DNA of 64,000 bases from Ochrobactrum sp. BTU1 (GCA_018798825.1 CP076355.1:836001-900000), one strand, 5' to 3'; counted from the stretch's first letter, positions 44,188-55,620 are shown. Translations and numbers: made by a program. The notes: generated from the letters alone by a model not told the origin.

Positions 44188-45933
44188 TTAGGCAATCGGC
44201 TCGCTCGGAAAGAGCAGCTGCAAGGCTTCATAAGCCGAGAGCACGGTTTCCATCTGCGCCGTATGGCCTTTGACAAAGGCATCGCCATAGATGGTTTCGT
44301 CCGGATATTCGGTAATCAGCGTCAGCGGAACTGTGTGACGATCATCAACACCGACCATACATGGGAAGCCGTTGATAATGCGGAAACCTGTTTCGCCTGC
44401 ATGTTGCTCGAAAAGCTTGATTTGCGCATCGTTGTAATCAAGCAGACCATCGATGGCACCAAGATGCCTGGTCACATGATCCATCAGCTGTTCGGCTTCT
44501 TTCTCCCACGTCGCATGATGGCGAATAATCAGGAAGAAGCCTTTTGGCAACGTCCACATTGCAAAGGATCGTGGAACATATCCAGACAGCGGGCGTGTCC
44601 ATTCATGCGACGGATAGCCATGCAGATTGACATGCAGCTTCGCATTGGTGCGCGCCTCCGCCTCTACACGGATTGCTTTCTCAAAAAGCCCCTCGCCGCT
44701 GCGATATTCAAGATCATCGCCAAGAGCCGTATAGCGCGACGCGTGATGCATATGATGTGGCTGCAAAACGCACAGACGCTTATGGATTTCATACCCGTCC
44801 GGGTTTTCCTGCGGCGAGATCGTGAAGTGCGCGCCATCGCGTGCGCTAAGACGGCTTGCGGCACGCAACGCTCCGACGATGCCAGTTGTTTCATTGGCAT
44901 GTTGCCCGGCACTGATCATCATCGCCGTTTCATGGCCCGAAACATAGGTCGCGCGCACGCTGCGACCTGCACGGGTCTTAGCTTCAAAAGGTGTGCCGCC
45001 AAGCTTTGCAATCTCTCTGCGGATCTGGTCAGCCGAAAGAGGAGCCTGCGCATTTTCCAGAACTTGCTCGGCAGTCAGCGCATCTGACGTTGCCAGCGGA
45101 CGTGTTTCCACTCTAACGGTTGGCTCTGCATCACGGAAGCGGACTTCGGGTACGATCTGACCGGGCTGCAAGCCACGATCACCGACGGGGCGACCAGACT
45201 TTTTCTGGAAAACTTCGAGCAGCGAGAAATAGATATCTTCGTGCAGAGCTTCCGTCAGGCTCAGCGCTTCCTCATCATAGGCAATGCGTCGATCAGTGAT
45301 CGGCAAGTTGACCGAAATGTTCAGCTCTTCAAAATAGGGCTCGCCCCTGCCCCAGTCATGGGTGGCAATGGTCGAAATCGTATCGTGAAATAGCTTTTCA
45401 TAAGCGGTTTCAAAGCGCGCGTTCTCACTGCTACCTTCATGTTCGACAATTAGCCAGCCCGTTGGTGAGACGAGCGTTTCGCCGATAAAATCTTCATGCA
45501 CGCGATTGGGTGCGAAAACACGGTGACTTTCATTGCGGCCATCGGCAAATCTCAGATCGACTTCGTAAAAGAAATCGTCGTTTCCGGACGCACTGAAGCT
45601 GATCAGCGCTTCTGGTAGGAGTGCTGTCAACGGGTAGGTTTCCAGCAGAAAACGGTTCTCTACGCAATTGTCATGGCGTGGATAGCGAATTGTTGCAGCC
45701 GTTAGTCCTGTCCCATTCACTTCTTCAAGAAAGAAATGCAGAAGCGGTTTATAGGATGAACGAACACGCGCATCGATGCCCGCTTCGCGCAGCTTTGTTT
45801 CAGCAGCAAAGCGGCTTGGCTGGTCATCGAACAGCCAGACCTTCACTTTCGCGCCACGCATTTCCGGCTTTGAAAGGCGTTCGATCAGTAAATTGATTGA
45901 ACGCGGATAGGTCTTTTCAAATATCACGCTCAT
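44188..45933 (-). CDS. M14-family zinc carboxypeptidase
   Basis: A 581-residue protein. The zinc-binding H-x-x-E is H345-A-N-E348 in SAGQHANETTG; the third ligand is in HVNLHGYPSHEW (about H438); and a catalytic Glu fits TLITEYPDET (about 545). These are peptidase M14 hallmarks. The first 250 residues form an unusual N-terminal region that I do not recognise. No signal peptide, so it is cytoplasmic. It is the last gene of the peptide-importer operon with a four-base overlap (ATGA), so would cleave imported peptides. Confidence 0.8.
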   Translation of the reverse strand: MSVIFEKTYPRSINLLIERLSKPEMRGAKVKVWLFDDQPSRFAAETKLREAGIDARVRSSYKPLLHFFLEEVNGTGLTAATIRYPRHDNCVENRFLLETYPLTALLPEALISFSASGNDDFFYEVDLRFADGRNESHRVFAPNRVHEDFIGETLVSPTGWLIVEHEGSSENARFETAYEKLFHDTISTIATHDWGRGEPYFEELNISVNLPITDRRIAYDEEALSLTEALHEDIYFSLLEVFQKKSGRPVGDRGLQPGQIVPEVRFRDAEPTVRVETRPLATSDALTAEQVLENAQAPLSADQIRREIAKLGGTPFEAKTRAGRSVRATYVSGHETAMMISAGQHANETTGIVGALRAASRLSARDGAHFTISPQENPDGYEIHKRLCVLQPHHMHHASRYTALGDDLEYRSGEGLFEKAIRVEAEARTNAKLHVNLHGYPSHEWTRPLSGYVPRSFAMWTLPKGFFLIIRHHATWEKEAEQLMDHVTRHLGAIDGLLDYNDAQIKLFEQHAGETGFRIINGFPCMVGVDDRHTVPLTLITEYPDETIYGDAFVKGHTAQMETVLSAYEALQLLFPSEPIA

Positions 45934-46796
45934 CGCGAGGTCCTGCCGGTTGGATCGAGGCTGTCACGCAGCCAGTCTCCCAGAAGGTTGAGACCAAGCA
46001 CCGTGAAAAGAATGGCAAGACCGGGGAACAGGCTTACCCACCATGCCGTCTGGAGATAGGTGCGGCCATCGGCCAACATTCCACCCCAGCTTGGAATGGT
46101 TGAATCAATGCCAAAGCCAAGGAAGGTCAGGCTGGATTCAAGCAGGATGTTGTTGGCGACATTAAGCGTCATCAAAACGATGACCGGTCCGAGCAGATTT
46201 GGCAGCAGGTGCTGGAAAATGATGCGCCAGTCCTTCACGCCAATAGCGCGCGCAGACAAGATGAACTCGCGCTCGCGCAGCGATAGCACTGAGCCGCGCA
46301 CCAGCCGGGCATATTGCACGCATTGTGAAACAATCAGCAGGATGATCGTGTTGACCAGTCCACCGCCAAGGATAGCCATGAAGGTGATGGCAAGCAGGAT
46401 AAACGGCATCGCAAGCTGCACATCGACAAAGCGCATGAGGGCCATATCCCAAAACCCGCGATAATAGCCTGCAACCAAGCCCATGATCGTGCCGATGATC
46501 ACCGAACCAATGACGGAGATGAAACCCACAAAAAGTGAGATTTTGCCGCCGATAACGACACGCGCAAGCACGTCTCGGCCGAGAGGGTCAGCACCGAAAA
46601 TATGAGCCGGATTGACGAATGGCGGCATCAGACGTGCCATCAGGTCGATCTTGTTCGCGCCTGCTGGAAACAGATAGCTCGAGAAAATGACCGCCAGACA
46701 GATGGTGCCAGTGAGAAGAAAACCAACAATAAATTCCAGACTGGCAAAGCGGGAATGCTGGAGTGTTGAGGTTTTGGTCGCCACTTTAGTCGCCAT
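45930..46796 (-). CDS. Peptide ABC permease, DppC/GsiD type
   Basis: A 288-residue inner-membrane protein. An N-terminal segment (FIVGFLLTGTICLAVIFSSYLF) is followed by NPAHIFGADPLGRDVLARVVIGGKISLFVGF, typical of the OppC_N and DppC family, and the EAA-like loop SARAIGVKDWRIIFQHLLPNLLGPVIV. It pairs with the next upstream permease (five-base gap) and overlaps the peptidase gene by four bases. Confidence 0.92.
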   Translation of the reverse strand: MATKVATKTSTLQHSRFASLEFIVGFLLTGTICLAVIFSSYLFPAGANKIDLMARLMPPFVNPAHIFGADPLGRDVLARVVIGGKISLFVGFISVIGSVIIGTIMGLVAGYYRGFWDMALMRFVDVQLAMPFILLAITFMAILGGGLVNTIILLIVSQCVQYARLVRGSVLSLREREFILSARAIGVKDWRIIFQHLLPNLLGPVIVLMTLNVANNILLESSLTFLGFGIDSTIPSWGGMLADGRTYLQTAWWVSLFPGLAILFTVLGLNLLGDWLRDSLDPTGRTSR

Positions 46797-46801
46797 AGGC
46801 T

Positions 46802-47725
46802 CTACTCCGTACGAATTCGCGGATCGACAAGGCCGTAAGCGATGTCCACCAGAAGATTGACGCCGATAATCAGCATCGAAAGGATTGCGATTGTTGCCTG
46901 CAAGACGGGATAGTCGCGTCCGGCAACCGCATCGAATGCAAGCGTGCCCATACCCGGCCAGTTGAAGACCCGTTCGACCACAACGATACCGCCCAGGAGG
47001 CCACCGAACTGCAAACCGATATAGGTAATCAGCGGAATAGCGCAGTTACGCAGTGCGTGCTTATAGAGCACCTTGTTTTCGCTCAGGCCCTTAGCGCGAG
47101 CCACCATGATATATTGCGACTGCAGCGTTTCGAGCATCGACGTGCGCACGAGGCGGATGTTGGTTGCAGTCAGAATAATGCCCATGGTCAGCGCAGGCAT
47201 CACGAAGCTAGCTATACCGCTCATACCACTTGGCGGTAGCCATTGGAGATAAATGCCGAACAGCAGAACCAGCATCGTCGCAAGCCAGAAGTTCGGGAAA
47301 GACAGACCGACGAGCGAGCAGATTCGAATGAGCTGATCAGCCCATCTACCACGTGATACTGCCGCCTTGATGCCAAGTGGCACCGAAATCACGATGGAGA
47401 CGAAAAGTGAGGCAAAAGCCAGCATAAGCGTGGCTGGCAGCGCACTTCCAACTAAAACGGAAACCTGTGTACCACCAAGGAAGCTGCGTCCAAGATCAAG
47501 TGTGAACAGACCTTTGAGAAATTGCCAATATTGAACAAGAAATGGTTGGTTCAAACCTAAACCCTCGCGGATGCGCTCGAGATCGGCTTCCGTGATACTG
47601 CCAGCACCTTGCGTCAACATCAGCGCCGGATCGCCAGTCAGGCGGATCGCATATGCGACAAGCAACGTCATTGCGATCAACACGAACAATGCTTGCAAAA
47701 TTCGTTTTATAAGAAATCCAGCCAC
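46802..47725 (-). CDS. Peptide ABC permease, DppB/GsiC type
   Basis: A 307-residue permease. The DppB signature at the start (AGFLIKRILQALFVLIAMTLLVAYAIRLTGDPA) and the loop ARAKGLSENKVLYKHALRNCAIPLITYIGLQFGGLLGG are clear. GTG 47725 has GGAGG at seven bases; the TTG at 47752 lies inside the preceding stem-loop and is less likely. Confidence 0.9.
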   Translation of the reverse strand: MAGFLIKRILQALFVLIAMTLLVAYAIRLTGDPALMLTQGAGSITEADLERIREGLGLNQPFLVQYWQFLKGLFTLDLGRSFLGGTQVSVLVGSALPATLMLAFASLFVSIVISVPLGIKAAVSRGRWADQLIRICSLVGLSFPNFWLATMLVLLFGIYLQWLPPSGMSGIASFVMPALTMGIILTATNIRLVRTSMLETLQSQYIMVARAKGLSENKVLYKHALRNCAIPLITYIGLQFGGLLGGIVVVERVFNWPGMGTLAFDAVAGRDYPVLQATIAILSMLIIGVNLLVDIAYGLVDPRIRTE

Positions 47726-47749
47726 CAGAGCGCCTCCGAAATGCAGCGA

Positions 47750-47768
47750 CAAGCCGATGAACGGCTTG
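47750..47768 (-). other. Stem-loop between binding-protein and permease genes
   Basis: CAAGCCG (47750-47756) pairs perfectly with CGGCTTG (47762-47768) over a five-base loop, in the 57-base gap before the DppB-type gene. No T run. Confidence 0.5.
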
Positions 47769-47782
47769 CCGTATCAGTTGGT

Positions 47783-49312
47783 TTAATCGACGGTTACGTC
47801 GGTGAGACGCAGACGGCTATCTGGAACAGGCACGAAGTTTTTCACGCGCTTGTTGACGCCGAAGATTGCCTTCAGGTTGTAGAGCGGCATTTCGAGCGCG
47901 CGCTCGGCAGCATAATGCGCAATTTCCTGAAGCAGCTTTTCACGTTCGCCACGGTCGAGAACCGAACGCTGTGCTTCAAGCATCTTGTCGAGCTTTTCAT
48001 CCTTGTCGTACGGGTTCCACTTTTCACCCGAATGGTACATCGAGTAAGCGGTATTATCGTAATCGAAGGTCCAACCACCCCATGCCTGCTGGAACATGGC
48101 ACCCGTTTTGCCCTGTGGGATGATGTCATTGAGCAAAACATTCGTGTCATAGGGCTTGATGGTTGCATTCACGCCAACCATCTGCAGGAAGCTTGCGACT
48201 GCTTGCGCAACTTCGTTGAAGCTCGCATCCTGACCGCGCACGTCAATCTGCACCGTTGCTCCGGGCTGAACGCCTGCTTCTTCAAGCAATTTCTTAGCCT
48301 GTTCAGGATCATAAGGCAGCGGCTTCATATTTGAATCGAAACCAAACGACAGTGAACCCTGGAAGCTTGCGATCGCTTCAGCCTGCCCGGCAAGGATCGA
48401 TTGGATGATCGCATCGCGATCCACAGCCATAATCAACGCCTTGCGAACTCGTTCGTCCTTGGTAATGCCATCTACGGTGTTGAAACGCAGTGCATAAACT
48501 GTAGGTCCAGAGGCTGTGACTAGTTCAAGCTTTGGATCGCCTTCGATCGTCGGGATCATTCCGATTGGGATAGTTGGCGGAATGACCAGATCAACGCGAC
48601 CAGCTTGAAGCTCGGCTACAGCTGTCGAAGGCTCAGTAATGAAGCGATATTCAAGTTCCGAAAGCTTCGGAGCACCACCCCAATGGTCAGCAAACGCTTC
48701 CAGCTTGATGTTGACCTTTGGCTCATAGGATACAAACTTAAACGGGCCAGTACCGACTGGATGTGTGTTGAAATAATCATCACCCTTCTCGGTGATGTAT
48801 TTGGGTGGAACAATCATCGCGCCGTAACCAGCAAGCTTGCTGATCAACACTGGATCTGGCGTCTTGAGGTGAAAATCGACGGTCTTTTCGTCGATGATCT
48901 CGACCTTTTCGATTGCGATATAGTTGGAACGCTGCGGACCTTTCGCGCCTTCCTCACCAAGCAAACGATCAAAAGTGAACTTCACCGCTTCAGCATTGAA
49001 TGGCTCGCCATCGTGAAACTTCACACCTTCACGCAAATTGAAGCGGATACGCTTGCCTTCGTCGAGTTCTTCCCACGACGTTGCCAGACCCGGTACGATT
49101 TTCAGATCAGGACCACGATAGACAAGACCGTCAAAAATATTGGTTGCGACCGACGCCCAGTTGACGAGGAACGTATCAATTGGGTCCCAGCTGCCCGGGT
49201 CCTGCGGCGACGAAACGGTGAGCTTGCCTGCGGCGAAAGCTGGTGCCGTTGCGATCACAGCTGCTGACAGGACAGAAGTCAGAAGAGCAGCTTTCAGTGC
49301 TTTCCTTATCAT
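47783..49312 (-). CDS. Peptide-binding protein, DppA/GsiB type
   Basis: A 509-residue family 5 periplasmic binding protein, close to the length of GsiB. Signal peptide MIRKALKAALLTSVLSAAVIATAPAFA; then GKLTVSSPQDPGSWDPIDTF, NIFDGLVYRGPDLKIVPGLATSWEELDEG and GVKFHDGEPFNAEAVKFTFDRLL, which are SBP_bac_5 hallmarks. ATG 49312 has AAGGGGA at six to seven bases; a frame reaching 49399 has no signal peptide. It follows the fused ATPase gene by 90 bases. Confidence 0.93.
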   Translation of the reverse strand: MIRKALKAALLTSVLSAAVIATAPAFAAGKLTVSSPQDPGSWDPIDTFLVNWASVATNIFDGLVYRGPDLKIVPGLATSWEELDEGKRIRFNLREGVKFHDGEPFNAEAVKFTFDRLLGEEGAKGPQRSNYIAIEKVEIIDEKTVDFHLKTPDPVLISKLAGYGAMIVPPKYITEKGDDYFNTHPVGTGPFKFVSYEPKVNIKLEAFADHWGGAPKLSELEYRFITEPSTAVAELQAGRVDLVIPPTIPIGMIPTIEGDPKLELVTASGPTVYALRFNTVDGITKDERVRKALIMAVDRDAIIQSILAGQAEAIASFQGSLSFGFDSNMKPLPYDPEQAKKLLEEAGVQPGATVQIDVRGQDASFNEVAQAVASFLQMVGVNATIKPYDTNVLLNDIIPQGKTGAMFQQAWGGWTFDYDNTAYSMYHSGEKWNPYDKDEKLDKMLEAQRSVLDRGEREKLLQEIAHYAAERALEMPLYNLKAIFGVNKRVKNFVPVPDSRLRLTDVTVD

Positions 49313-49402
49313 TATTTTCCCCTTTGGGTTTAGTTGAAGCATTTCCAGCAAAAGTTTGAAGCGGTTTTGCGTTGAATAATGCGATAAAAAAGCAGCCATA
49401 TC

Positions 49403-51250
49403 TCAGGCGCTTTCGGCGACGAAATGGCCCGATGAAACCTCGCGGTGATTGTAGATCGTCGGTTTGTCGTCGATCCGGCGCGTCGTGCTTGGAATTTCTC
49501 CTTCAAGCGCTGCGCGTTCGGTCCGTGCCGAAGGATCGGCAACCGGCACAGCTGAAAGCAGGCGTTGCGTATAAGGATGCGTCGGCGTTTCAAAAATCTG
49601 ACGACGTGAGCCAAGCTCCATAATCTGTCCAAGATAGAGCACAGCAACGCGATGGCTCATCTTTTCAACCACGGCCATGTCATGGCTGATGAAGAGATAA
49701 GCCAACCCATGTTCTTTCTGCAGATCCATAAACAGGTTGATAACCTGCGCCTGAATGGAAACATCGAGCGCCGAAAGCGCTTCATCAGCGATGATAAGCT
49801 TAGGCTTTGAAGCAAGCGCACGCGCAATACAGATGCGCTGACGCTGACCGCCGGAAAATTCGTGCGGATAGCGCGAAGCGTGTTCCGGACCAAGGCCAAC
49901 GCGTTCCAGTAGTTCCGCCACGCGCGCATTGATCTCCTTGTTGTTGTCAAGAAGGCCGTGGGTGCGGATCGGCTCTGCAATCGAGAAGCCAACAGTTTTG
50001 CGCGGATCGAGCGAGGCAAACGGATCCTGAAAGATATATTGCACTTCGCGGCGCATCTTATAGCGCTCCGAGGAACTCATCTGCGAATAGGCTTTGCCAT
50101 TAAAGCGGATATCACCGGAAAGCGGCGACTGGAGTTGCTGGATCGTGCGGCCGATGGTCGACTTGCCTGAACCGGATTCACCGACAAGTGCCAGGGTCTC
50201 ACCCGGATAGATGTCGAAAGCAACCTTCGAGACCGCATTGCAAACATGGGTGACTTTGCCCAACATGTTCTTCTTGATCGGAAAGCGCACGTAAAGATCA
50301 TCCACAGCAAGAAGCGGCTTGTCGCTATACCGTGCCGTGTCCTGAATACGCTCTTCACCCGACAGAACAGGTACGCCATCGCGCATCACCATGACCGGCA
50401 TACGCTTCGGGAACGCTTCGCCCGTCATGCTGCCAAGTTTCGGAACTGCCGACAAAAGTGTCTGTGTATATGGATGCTTTGGCGCGTCGAAGATGCGGCC
50501 AACCGGACCTTCTTCAACCTTTTTGCCCTTCCACATGACGACAACGTCATCCGCCATTTCAGCCACCACGCCCATATCGTGCGTGATGAAAATGACAGCC
50601 ATTTCAAGCTCTCTCTGCAAATCTTTGATGATATGCAGAATCTGCGCCTGAATGGTCACATCAAGTGCGGTGGTCGGTTCATCAGCGATAAGCAGCTTCG
50701 GACGGCAAGCAAGTGCCATCGCGATCATCACACGCTGGCGCATACCGCCAGAAAGCTGGTGAGGATAACGCTTGAGAAGCCCTTCAGCATCTGGCAGGCG
50801 CACCATTTCCAGCAGCCGCTTGCCTTCAGCCAGAGCAGCACTCTTCGCCATGCCTTCATGCAGCATCAACACTTCAGATATCTGGTTGCCAATGGTGAAG
50901 ACCGGGTTGAGCGATGTCATCGGCTCCTGAAAGATCATCGCAATGTCTTTGCCGCGAATGCCACGCATTGCTTTCTGATCGGCTTTCAGCAGATCGCGTT
51001 CACCGTCAGGACCATTGAAAAGAATACTCCCCTTGGGGAATTTCGCGCCGCTCATATCGGCAAGGCGCATGATCGAAAGCGACGTAATCGACTTACCCGA
51101 CCCTGATTCACCAACGACAGCCAGCGTTCGGCCAGGAGCAACCGAAAAACTTAAATCATCGACGACCCGACTGGCGCCGAATTCAACACTGAGGCCCTCG
51201 ACCGTCAGCAGAGGTTTTGAAACAGATAAGTTCAACTCGGTTCCGTTCAA
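49403..51250 (-). CDS. Fused double ATPase of the peptide importer (GsiA/DppDF type)
   Basis: A roughly 615-residue protein with two complete ATPase domains, as in GsiA. Domain 1 has [24 protein letters not shown] and [14 protein letters not shown]; domain 2 has [24 protein letters not shown] and [14 protein letters not shown]. Each is followed by an oligopeptide-type C-terminal piece ([24 protein letters not shown]). Domain 1 has Ile instead of Thr after the Walker A Ser; domain 2 has Ala for Pro in Walker B (DEAL). The start is unsure: TTG 51250 with AAGAGAG upstream avoids overlap with marR; 51304 would overlap it. Confidence 0.88.
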   Translation of the reverse strand: MNGTELNLSVSKPLLTVEGLSVEFGASRVVDDLSFSVAPGRTLAVVGESGSGKSITSLSIMRLADMSGAKFPKGSILFNGPDGERDLLKADQKAMRGIRGKDIAMIFQEPMTSLNPVFTIGNQISEVLMLHEGMAKSAALAEGKRLLEMVRLPDAEGLLKRYPHQLSGGMRQRVMIAMALACRPKLLIADEPTTALDVTIQAQILHIIKDLQRELEMAVIFITHDMGVVAEMADDVVVMWKGKKVEEGPVGRIFDAPKHPYTQTLLSAVPKLGSMTGEAFPKRMPVMVMRDGVPVLSGEERIQDTARYSDKPLLAVDDLYVRFPIKKNMLGKVTHVCNAVSKVAFDIYPGETLALVGESGSGKSTIGRTIQQLQSPLSGDIRFNGKAYSQMSSSERYKMRREVQYIFQDPFASLDPRKTVGFSIAEPIRTHGLLDNNKEINARVAELLERVGLGPEHASRYPHEFSGGQRQRICIARALASKPKLIIADEALSALDVSIQAQVINLFMDLQKEHGLAYLFISHDMAVVEKMSHRVAVLYLGQIMELGSRRQIFETPTHPYTQRLLSAVPVADPSARTERAALEGEIPSTTRRIDDKPTIYNHREVSSGHFVAESA

Positions 51251-51263
51251 ACTTGTAACTCTC

Positions 51264-51872
51264 TTATAACGTGATGGCAGACCGGGTGGCCTGATTGAAG
51301 GCACCCGACATGAAGCGCAATAAGGCGGCTACTTCAGATAGGGTTTCTTCAGACGGCCGTGCATTCGCAGTGGACTCAACCAGAAGGCGTTCGCGAATCT
51401 GCGCATAGCGAGCACACGCTTCAGCGCCCTTCTCCGTTATTTTGACCGTCTTTTCCTTGGATGCCTTACCGGTGGTAAGCAGGCCCGCTTTCTCAAGCTT
51501 GCGGATCGCATAGGTTGCAATATGTGTGTCTTCGATATCGAGCACGAGACAGATATCGGCCAGCTTCTTCTCGCGTCCGCGATGACGGATTGAATGCAGG
51601 ATCAAAACTTCAATCGGAGAAAGCCCCGGCAGATCGGCAGCTGCCATGCAGCGAACCATCCAGCGAGAGAATGCGTGCGAAGCCAGAATGAGGCCGTATT
51701 CGACCTCTGACATGCCAGGCGAGCCGCCTTCTGCAAGGTGCGCAGACGAAACAATCGGCCCTAGAGAAGCAACAGAGCGTAGATGCTTTGGAAGAGAAAC
51801 TTCATCGAAGCTCTGTTCTAGCATCTCTATGGGCGTTTCCGCCATTAACTCCGAGTCTCTTTTATTCCCCAT
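51264..51872 (-). CDS. MarR-family transcriptional regulator
   Basis: A 202-residue winged-helix regulator. The DNA-binding part reads LSPIEVLILHSIRHRGREKKLADICLVLDIEDTHIATYAIRKLEKAGLLTTGKASKEKTVKITEKG, followed by a C-terminal dimer helix. The N-terminus is about 50 residues longer than usual. It leads the importer operon and is divergent from the oxoprolinase gene with an imperfect palindrome between (51914-51934), so probably controls both. ATG 51872 has GGGAG at about eight bases; ATG 51845 is an alternative. Confidence 0.88.
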   Translation of the reverse strand: MGNKRDSELMAETPIEMLEQSFDEVSLPKHLRSVASLGPIVSSAHLAEGGSPGMSEVEYGLILASHAFSRWMVRCMAAADLPGLSPIEVLILHSIRHRGREKKLADICLVLDIEDTHIATYAIRKLEKAGLLTTGKASKEKTVKITEKGAEACARYAQIRERLLVESTANARPSEETLSEVAALLRFMSGAFNQATRSAITL

Positions 51873-51913
51873 TATTGCTGCTCCCTTATTTTTGTGAATT
51901 TTATGTCACCATC

Positions 51914-51934
51914 TTATCGACATTTTGTCAATAA
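51914..51934. promoter_or_regulatory. MarR-type operator candidate in divergent promoter
   Basis: The left arm TTATCGACA and right arm TGTCAATAA are inverted copies with one mismatch around a TTT centre. Size and symmetry fit a winged-helix dimer site. It lies 42 bases from the marR ATG and 66 bases from the oxoprolinase ATG. Confidence 0.5.
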
Positions 51935-51999
51935 AGTGGAAGTATGAAATTCTGAAAAGATTTTAAAATGCACTGTCTTCATGCATGAGGGAGCCAATA

Positions 52000-54900
52000 A
52001 TGAGCGGAACGGGAAGTGGCGTGTGGGACTTCTGGATTGATCGTGGCGGCACATTTACCGACGTCATTGGACGCGATCCGGGAGGCACTCTGCATGCACG
52101 CAAGGTTCTCTCCGAAAACCCTTCAGCCTATCGCGATGCAGCCGTTCACGGCATCCGTTTGCATCTCGGCCTCAAGACGGGTGAGCCGGTTCCGGCTGGG
52201 TTGATCGGCGAAGTGCGCATGGGTACGACCGTTGCTACCAATGCGCTTCTCGAGCGCAAGGGCGAGCGGCTGGCACTTGTCACCACCAAGGGCTTCCGCG
52301 ACGCTCTGCGCATCGGATATCAGGAACGCAAAAACATCTTTGCAACCGAGATCATTAAGCCGGAATCGCTGTATGACAGCGTAACCGAACTTAATGAGCG
52401 TATCCACGCCGATGGGACTGTCGAGCAGGCACTTGATAGCACTGAAGCAGAAGCAGCACTCCGTTCGTTGAAAGATCAGGGCTATAAATCTATCGCGATT
52501 GCCCTCATGCATGCCTACAAGTTCCCGGCGCACGAAGCTGAAATCGCACGCATTGCCCGTGAGATCGGCTTCGAGCAGGTTTCAGTTAGCCATGAAGTCT
52601 CGCCGCTGATCAAGTTGGTGGGTCGTGGCGACACAACAGTCGTCGATGCTTATCTGTCACCAGTCCTTCGACGCTATGTCGCACAGGTTTCCAACGAACT
52701 CGACGTTCAGCGCACCGGCGCACGCGTCATGTTCATGATGTCTTCTGGCGGCCTTACGGCAGCTGACTTGTTCCAGGGTAAGGACGCCATTCTTTCCGGC
52801 CCAGCTGGCGGTGTTGTTGGCCTTGCACGCACAGGCGAGACGGCGGGATTTGGACAGGTCATAGGTTTCGATATGGGCGGCACATCGACTGACGTTGCCC
52901 ATTTTGATGGTGAATACGAGCGCGCATTCGAAACGGAAGTTGCTGGCGTTCGTGTCCGCGCGCCGATGATGCTGATCCACACTGTTGCTGCTGGCGGCGG
53001 CTCGATCCTGCATTATGATGCCGGGCGCTTCCGCGTGGGCCCGGATTCAGCAGGCGCCAATCCTGGCCCAGCCTGTTACCGAAATGGTGGCCCGCTTGCT
53101 GTTACTGACGCTAATGTCATGCTCGGCAAACTGATCCCTGATTATTTTCCGGCTATCTTTGGCCCCGAACAGAACCAGCCGCTTGATGTGGAACGCGTTC
53201 GCACGCTTTTTACTGCTCTTTCTAATGAAATTGGCGACGGCCGCTCACCAGAATCGGTTGCCGATGGCTTCATTCGCATTGCTGTTGCGAATATGGTCGA
53301 AGCGATCAAGAAGATCTCCGTACAGCGTGGCTATGACGTCACCCGTTATGCATTGAGCTGCTTTGGCGGTGCTGGTGGCCAGCACGCCTGCCTCGTCGCA
53401 GATGCACTTGGAATGAAGAACATTCTTCTTCATCCAATGTCCGGCCTGCTCTCCGCTTATGGCATGGGCCTGGCCGACATTCGCGCCACTCGGCAGAAGG
53501 CGCTCGGCGTGTCGCTCGATGCATCCGCTCCAGCAGCACTGAAAGCACTTGGTGAAGAACTGGTCTTGGAATGTGTGGCAGAACTTGCGACGCAGGGCAT
53601 CGAACAAGCCGCAATTCAGCGTCATCTTCGTGCGCATATCCGCTACGCAGGCACCGACACGGTACTTTCCATCGAAGCAACCTTCCCTGCCGAGGACGAT
53701 TCCGATCGTCTGCGCAGCGAATTCGAAACCGCGCACAAGCGCCGCTTCGGCTTCATTGCAGAAAATAAGGCACTGGTAATCGATGCGGTTGAAGTCGAAG
53801 CAGTCGGCGGCGGTGCGGGAGAAACCGAGACCAGCCTGCCACTTGAAAGCGACCTTGAGGCTGAAACAGCCAAGCGCGCACGTTTCTTCTCGCAAGGTGA
53901 TTTCCACGATGCTGGTGTCGTTATTCGCGAGCAGATTCAGCGTGGCCAGACCGTAACCGGACCTGCAATCATTATCGAAAAGAACCAGACGATCGTTATC
54001 GAAGATGGCTGGCAGGCACGCCTCACCAACTACGATCACATCGTTCTTACCCGCATCAAGGCTTTGCCGTCACGCAGCGCGATCGGCACTGAAGCCGATC
54101 CGGTCATGCTAGAGATTTTCAACAATCTCTTTATGTCGATTGCAGAGCAGATGGGCGTGACGCTCCAGAACACCGCCTACTCTGTCAATATCAAGGAACG
54201 TCTCGATTTCTCCTGTGCCGTATTCGACGCCGAGGGTAATCTGGTTGCCAATGCGCCGCATATGCCTGTGCATCTTGGTTCGATGGATGCTTCTGTTGCA
54301 ACCGCAATCCGCGAGAACAAGGATATCAAGCCGGGCGACGTATTCCTGATCAACGCGCCTTACAATGGTGGCACTCACCTGCCTGACCTGACAGTCTGCA
54401 CACCGGTTTTCGATGACGATAATCGCGAGATCCGCTTTTGGGTTGCAAGCCGCGGCCACCATGCTGATATCGGCGGCATCGCCCCTGGTTCGATGTCGCC
54501 GCTGGCGGTTAATATCGAGCAGGAAGGCGTCTATATCGACAACTTCAAGCTCGTTGATCGCGGCACCTTCCGTGAAGATGATCTTTCAGCTCTCCTGACC
54601 GGAGCAACCTATCCGGTGCGCAATCTAACGCAGAACGTCAATGATCTTAAAGCTCAGATTGCCGCCAATGAAAAAGGTGTAGCTGAGCTGAAAAAGATCA
54701 TTGGTCTCTTCGGTGAAGACGTAGTGAAAGCCTATATGGGACACGTTCAGGACAATGCAGCTGAGAGCGTGCGCCGCGTGCTCGACAAGTTGCCTGATGG
54801 GCATTTCACCTACGAGATGGATCAGGGTTGCCAGATAGTAGTTCGCGTCACTATCGACCGTGATAAGCGCGAGGCGACAGTTGACTTCACCGGCACATCA

Positions 54901-55620
54901 GAACAGCGTCCAGATAACTTCAACGCGCCAGAACCTGTAACACGCGCTGCCGTGCTTTACGTGTTCCGCGTGCTTGTTGAAGGCGATATTCCGATGAACG
55001 CGGGCTGTTTGCGGCCGATCAAGATCATTGTTCCACAGGGATCGATGCTTTCGCCACGCTTCCCGGCAGCTGTTGTTGCGGGCAATGTGGAAGTCAGTCA
55101 GGCCGTCACCAACTGTCTGTTTGGCGCGACCAAAGCCATGGCAGCAGCACAAGGCACTATGAACAACCTGACATTCGGCAATGATGAATATCAGTATTAC
55201 GAAACCATCTGCTCCGGCGCACCAGCCGGACCGGGCTTCAATGGTGCCGATGCGGTCCATACGCATATGACCAATTCTCGCCTTACCGATCCGGAAATTC
55301 TGGAAACACGTTTCCCCGTGCTTCTAGAAGATTTCCATGTTCGGGAAGGATCAGGCGGCAAAGGTAAATGGCACGCAGGCGACGGCACGAAGCGCACGAT
55401 CCGTGCGTTGAAGACGCTCGGCTTCGCGATCCTTTCAGGCCATCGCCGTGTTGCCCCTTTCGGTCTGGAAGGTGGTGAAGCCGGTCAGACCGGACGCAAC
55501 GAAGTTCGTCGCAAGGATGGTACTATTGAAGTGCTGGGCAACTGCGATCAAACTGTACTTGAAGCAGGAGAAGCCTTCACTGTCATAACGCCAACAGGCG
55601 GCGGATTCGGGAAAGCTTAA
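52000..55620 (+). CDS. 5-oxoprolinase/hydantoinase-type enzyme (HyuA-HyuB fusion)
   Basis: A 1206-residue enzyme. Residues about 5-680 are the ATP-dependent hydantoinase A half, with phosphate loops [22 protein letters not shown] and [15 protein letters not shown]; about 690-1200 are the hydantoinase B half, with [39 protein letters not shown]. Total size and domain order match ATP-hydrolysing 5-oxoprolinase (OPLAH), which turns 5-oxoproline into glutamate. An N-methylhydantoinase or acetophenone-carboxylase-like role is the alternative. ATG 52000 with GGGAG at six bases is preferred to 51985. Confidence 0.9.
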   Translation: MSGTGSGVWDFWIDRGGTFTDVIGRDPGGTLHARKVLSENPSAYRDAAVHGIRLHLGLKTGEPVPAGLIGEVRMGTTVATNALLERKGERLALVTTKGFRDALRIGYQERKNIFATEIIKPESLYDSVTELNERIHADGTVEQALDSTEAEAALRSLKDQGYKSIAIALMHAYKFPAHEAEIARIAREIGFEQVSVSHEVSPLIKLVGRGDTTVVDAYLSPVLRRYVAQVSNELDVQRTGARVMFMMSSGGLTAADLFQGKDAILSGPAGGVVGLARTGETAGFGQVIGFDMGGTSTDVAHFDGEYERAFETEVAGVRVRAPMMLIHTVAAGGGSILHYDAGRFRVGPDSAGANPGPACYRNGGPLAVTDANVMLGKLIPDYFPAIFGPEQNQPLDVERVRTLFTALSNEIGDGRSPESVADGFIRIAVANMVEAIKKISVQRGYDVTRYALSCFGGAGGQHACLVADALGMKNILLHPMSGLLSAYGMGLADIRATRQKALGVSLDASAPAALKALGEELVLECVAELATQGIEQAAIQRHLRAHIRYAGTDTVLSIEATFPAEDDSDRLRSEFETAHKRRFGFIAENKALVIDAVEVEAVGGGAGETETSLPLESDLEAETAKRARFFSQGDFHDAGVVIREQIQRGQTVTGPAIIIEKNQTIVIEDGWQARLTNYDHIVLTRIKALPSRSAIGTEADPVMLEIFNNLFMSIAEQMGVTLQNTAYSVNIKERLDFSCAVFDAEGNLVANAPHMPVHLGSMDASVATAIRENKDIKPGDVFLINAPYNGGTHLPDLTVCTPVFDDDNREIRFWVASRGHHADIGGIAPGSMSPLAVNIEQEGVYIDNFKLVDRGTFREDDLSALLTGATYPVRNLTQNVNDLKAQIAANEKGVAELKKIIGLFGEDVVKAYMGHVQDNAAESVRRVLDKLPDGHFTYEMDQGCQIVVRVTIDRDKREATVDFTGTSEQRPDNFNAPEPVTRAAVLYVFRVLVEGDIPMNAGCLRPIKIIVPQGSMLSPRFPAAVVAGNVEVSQAVTNCLFGATKAMAAAQGTMNNLTFGNDEYQYYETICSGAPAGPGFNGADAVHTHMTNSRLTDPEILETRFPVLLEDFHVREGSGGKGKWHAGDGTKRTIRALKTLGFAILSGHRRVAPFGLEGGEAGQTGRNEVRRKDGTIEVLGNCDQTVLEAGEAFTVITPTGGGFGKA

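Noticed and set aside
44263..45087. 274-codon plus-strand frame
   Set aside because: Antisense to the M14 peptidase, whose zinc motifs are plain on the other strand.
50246..51106. 286-codon plus-strand frame rich in His and Arg
   Set aside because: Antisense to the fused ATPase with two full sets of nucleotide-binding motifs.
53245..54039. 264-codon minus-strand frame inside the oxoprolinase gene
   Set aside because: Antisense shadow of a strongly supported enzyme frame; composition is unlike a real protein.
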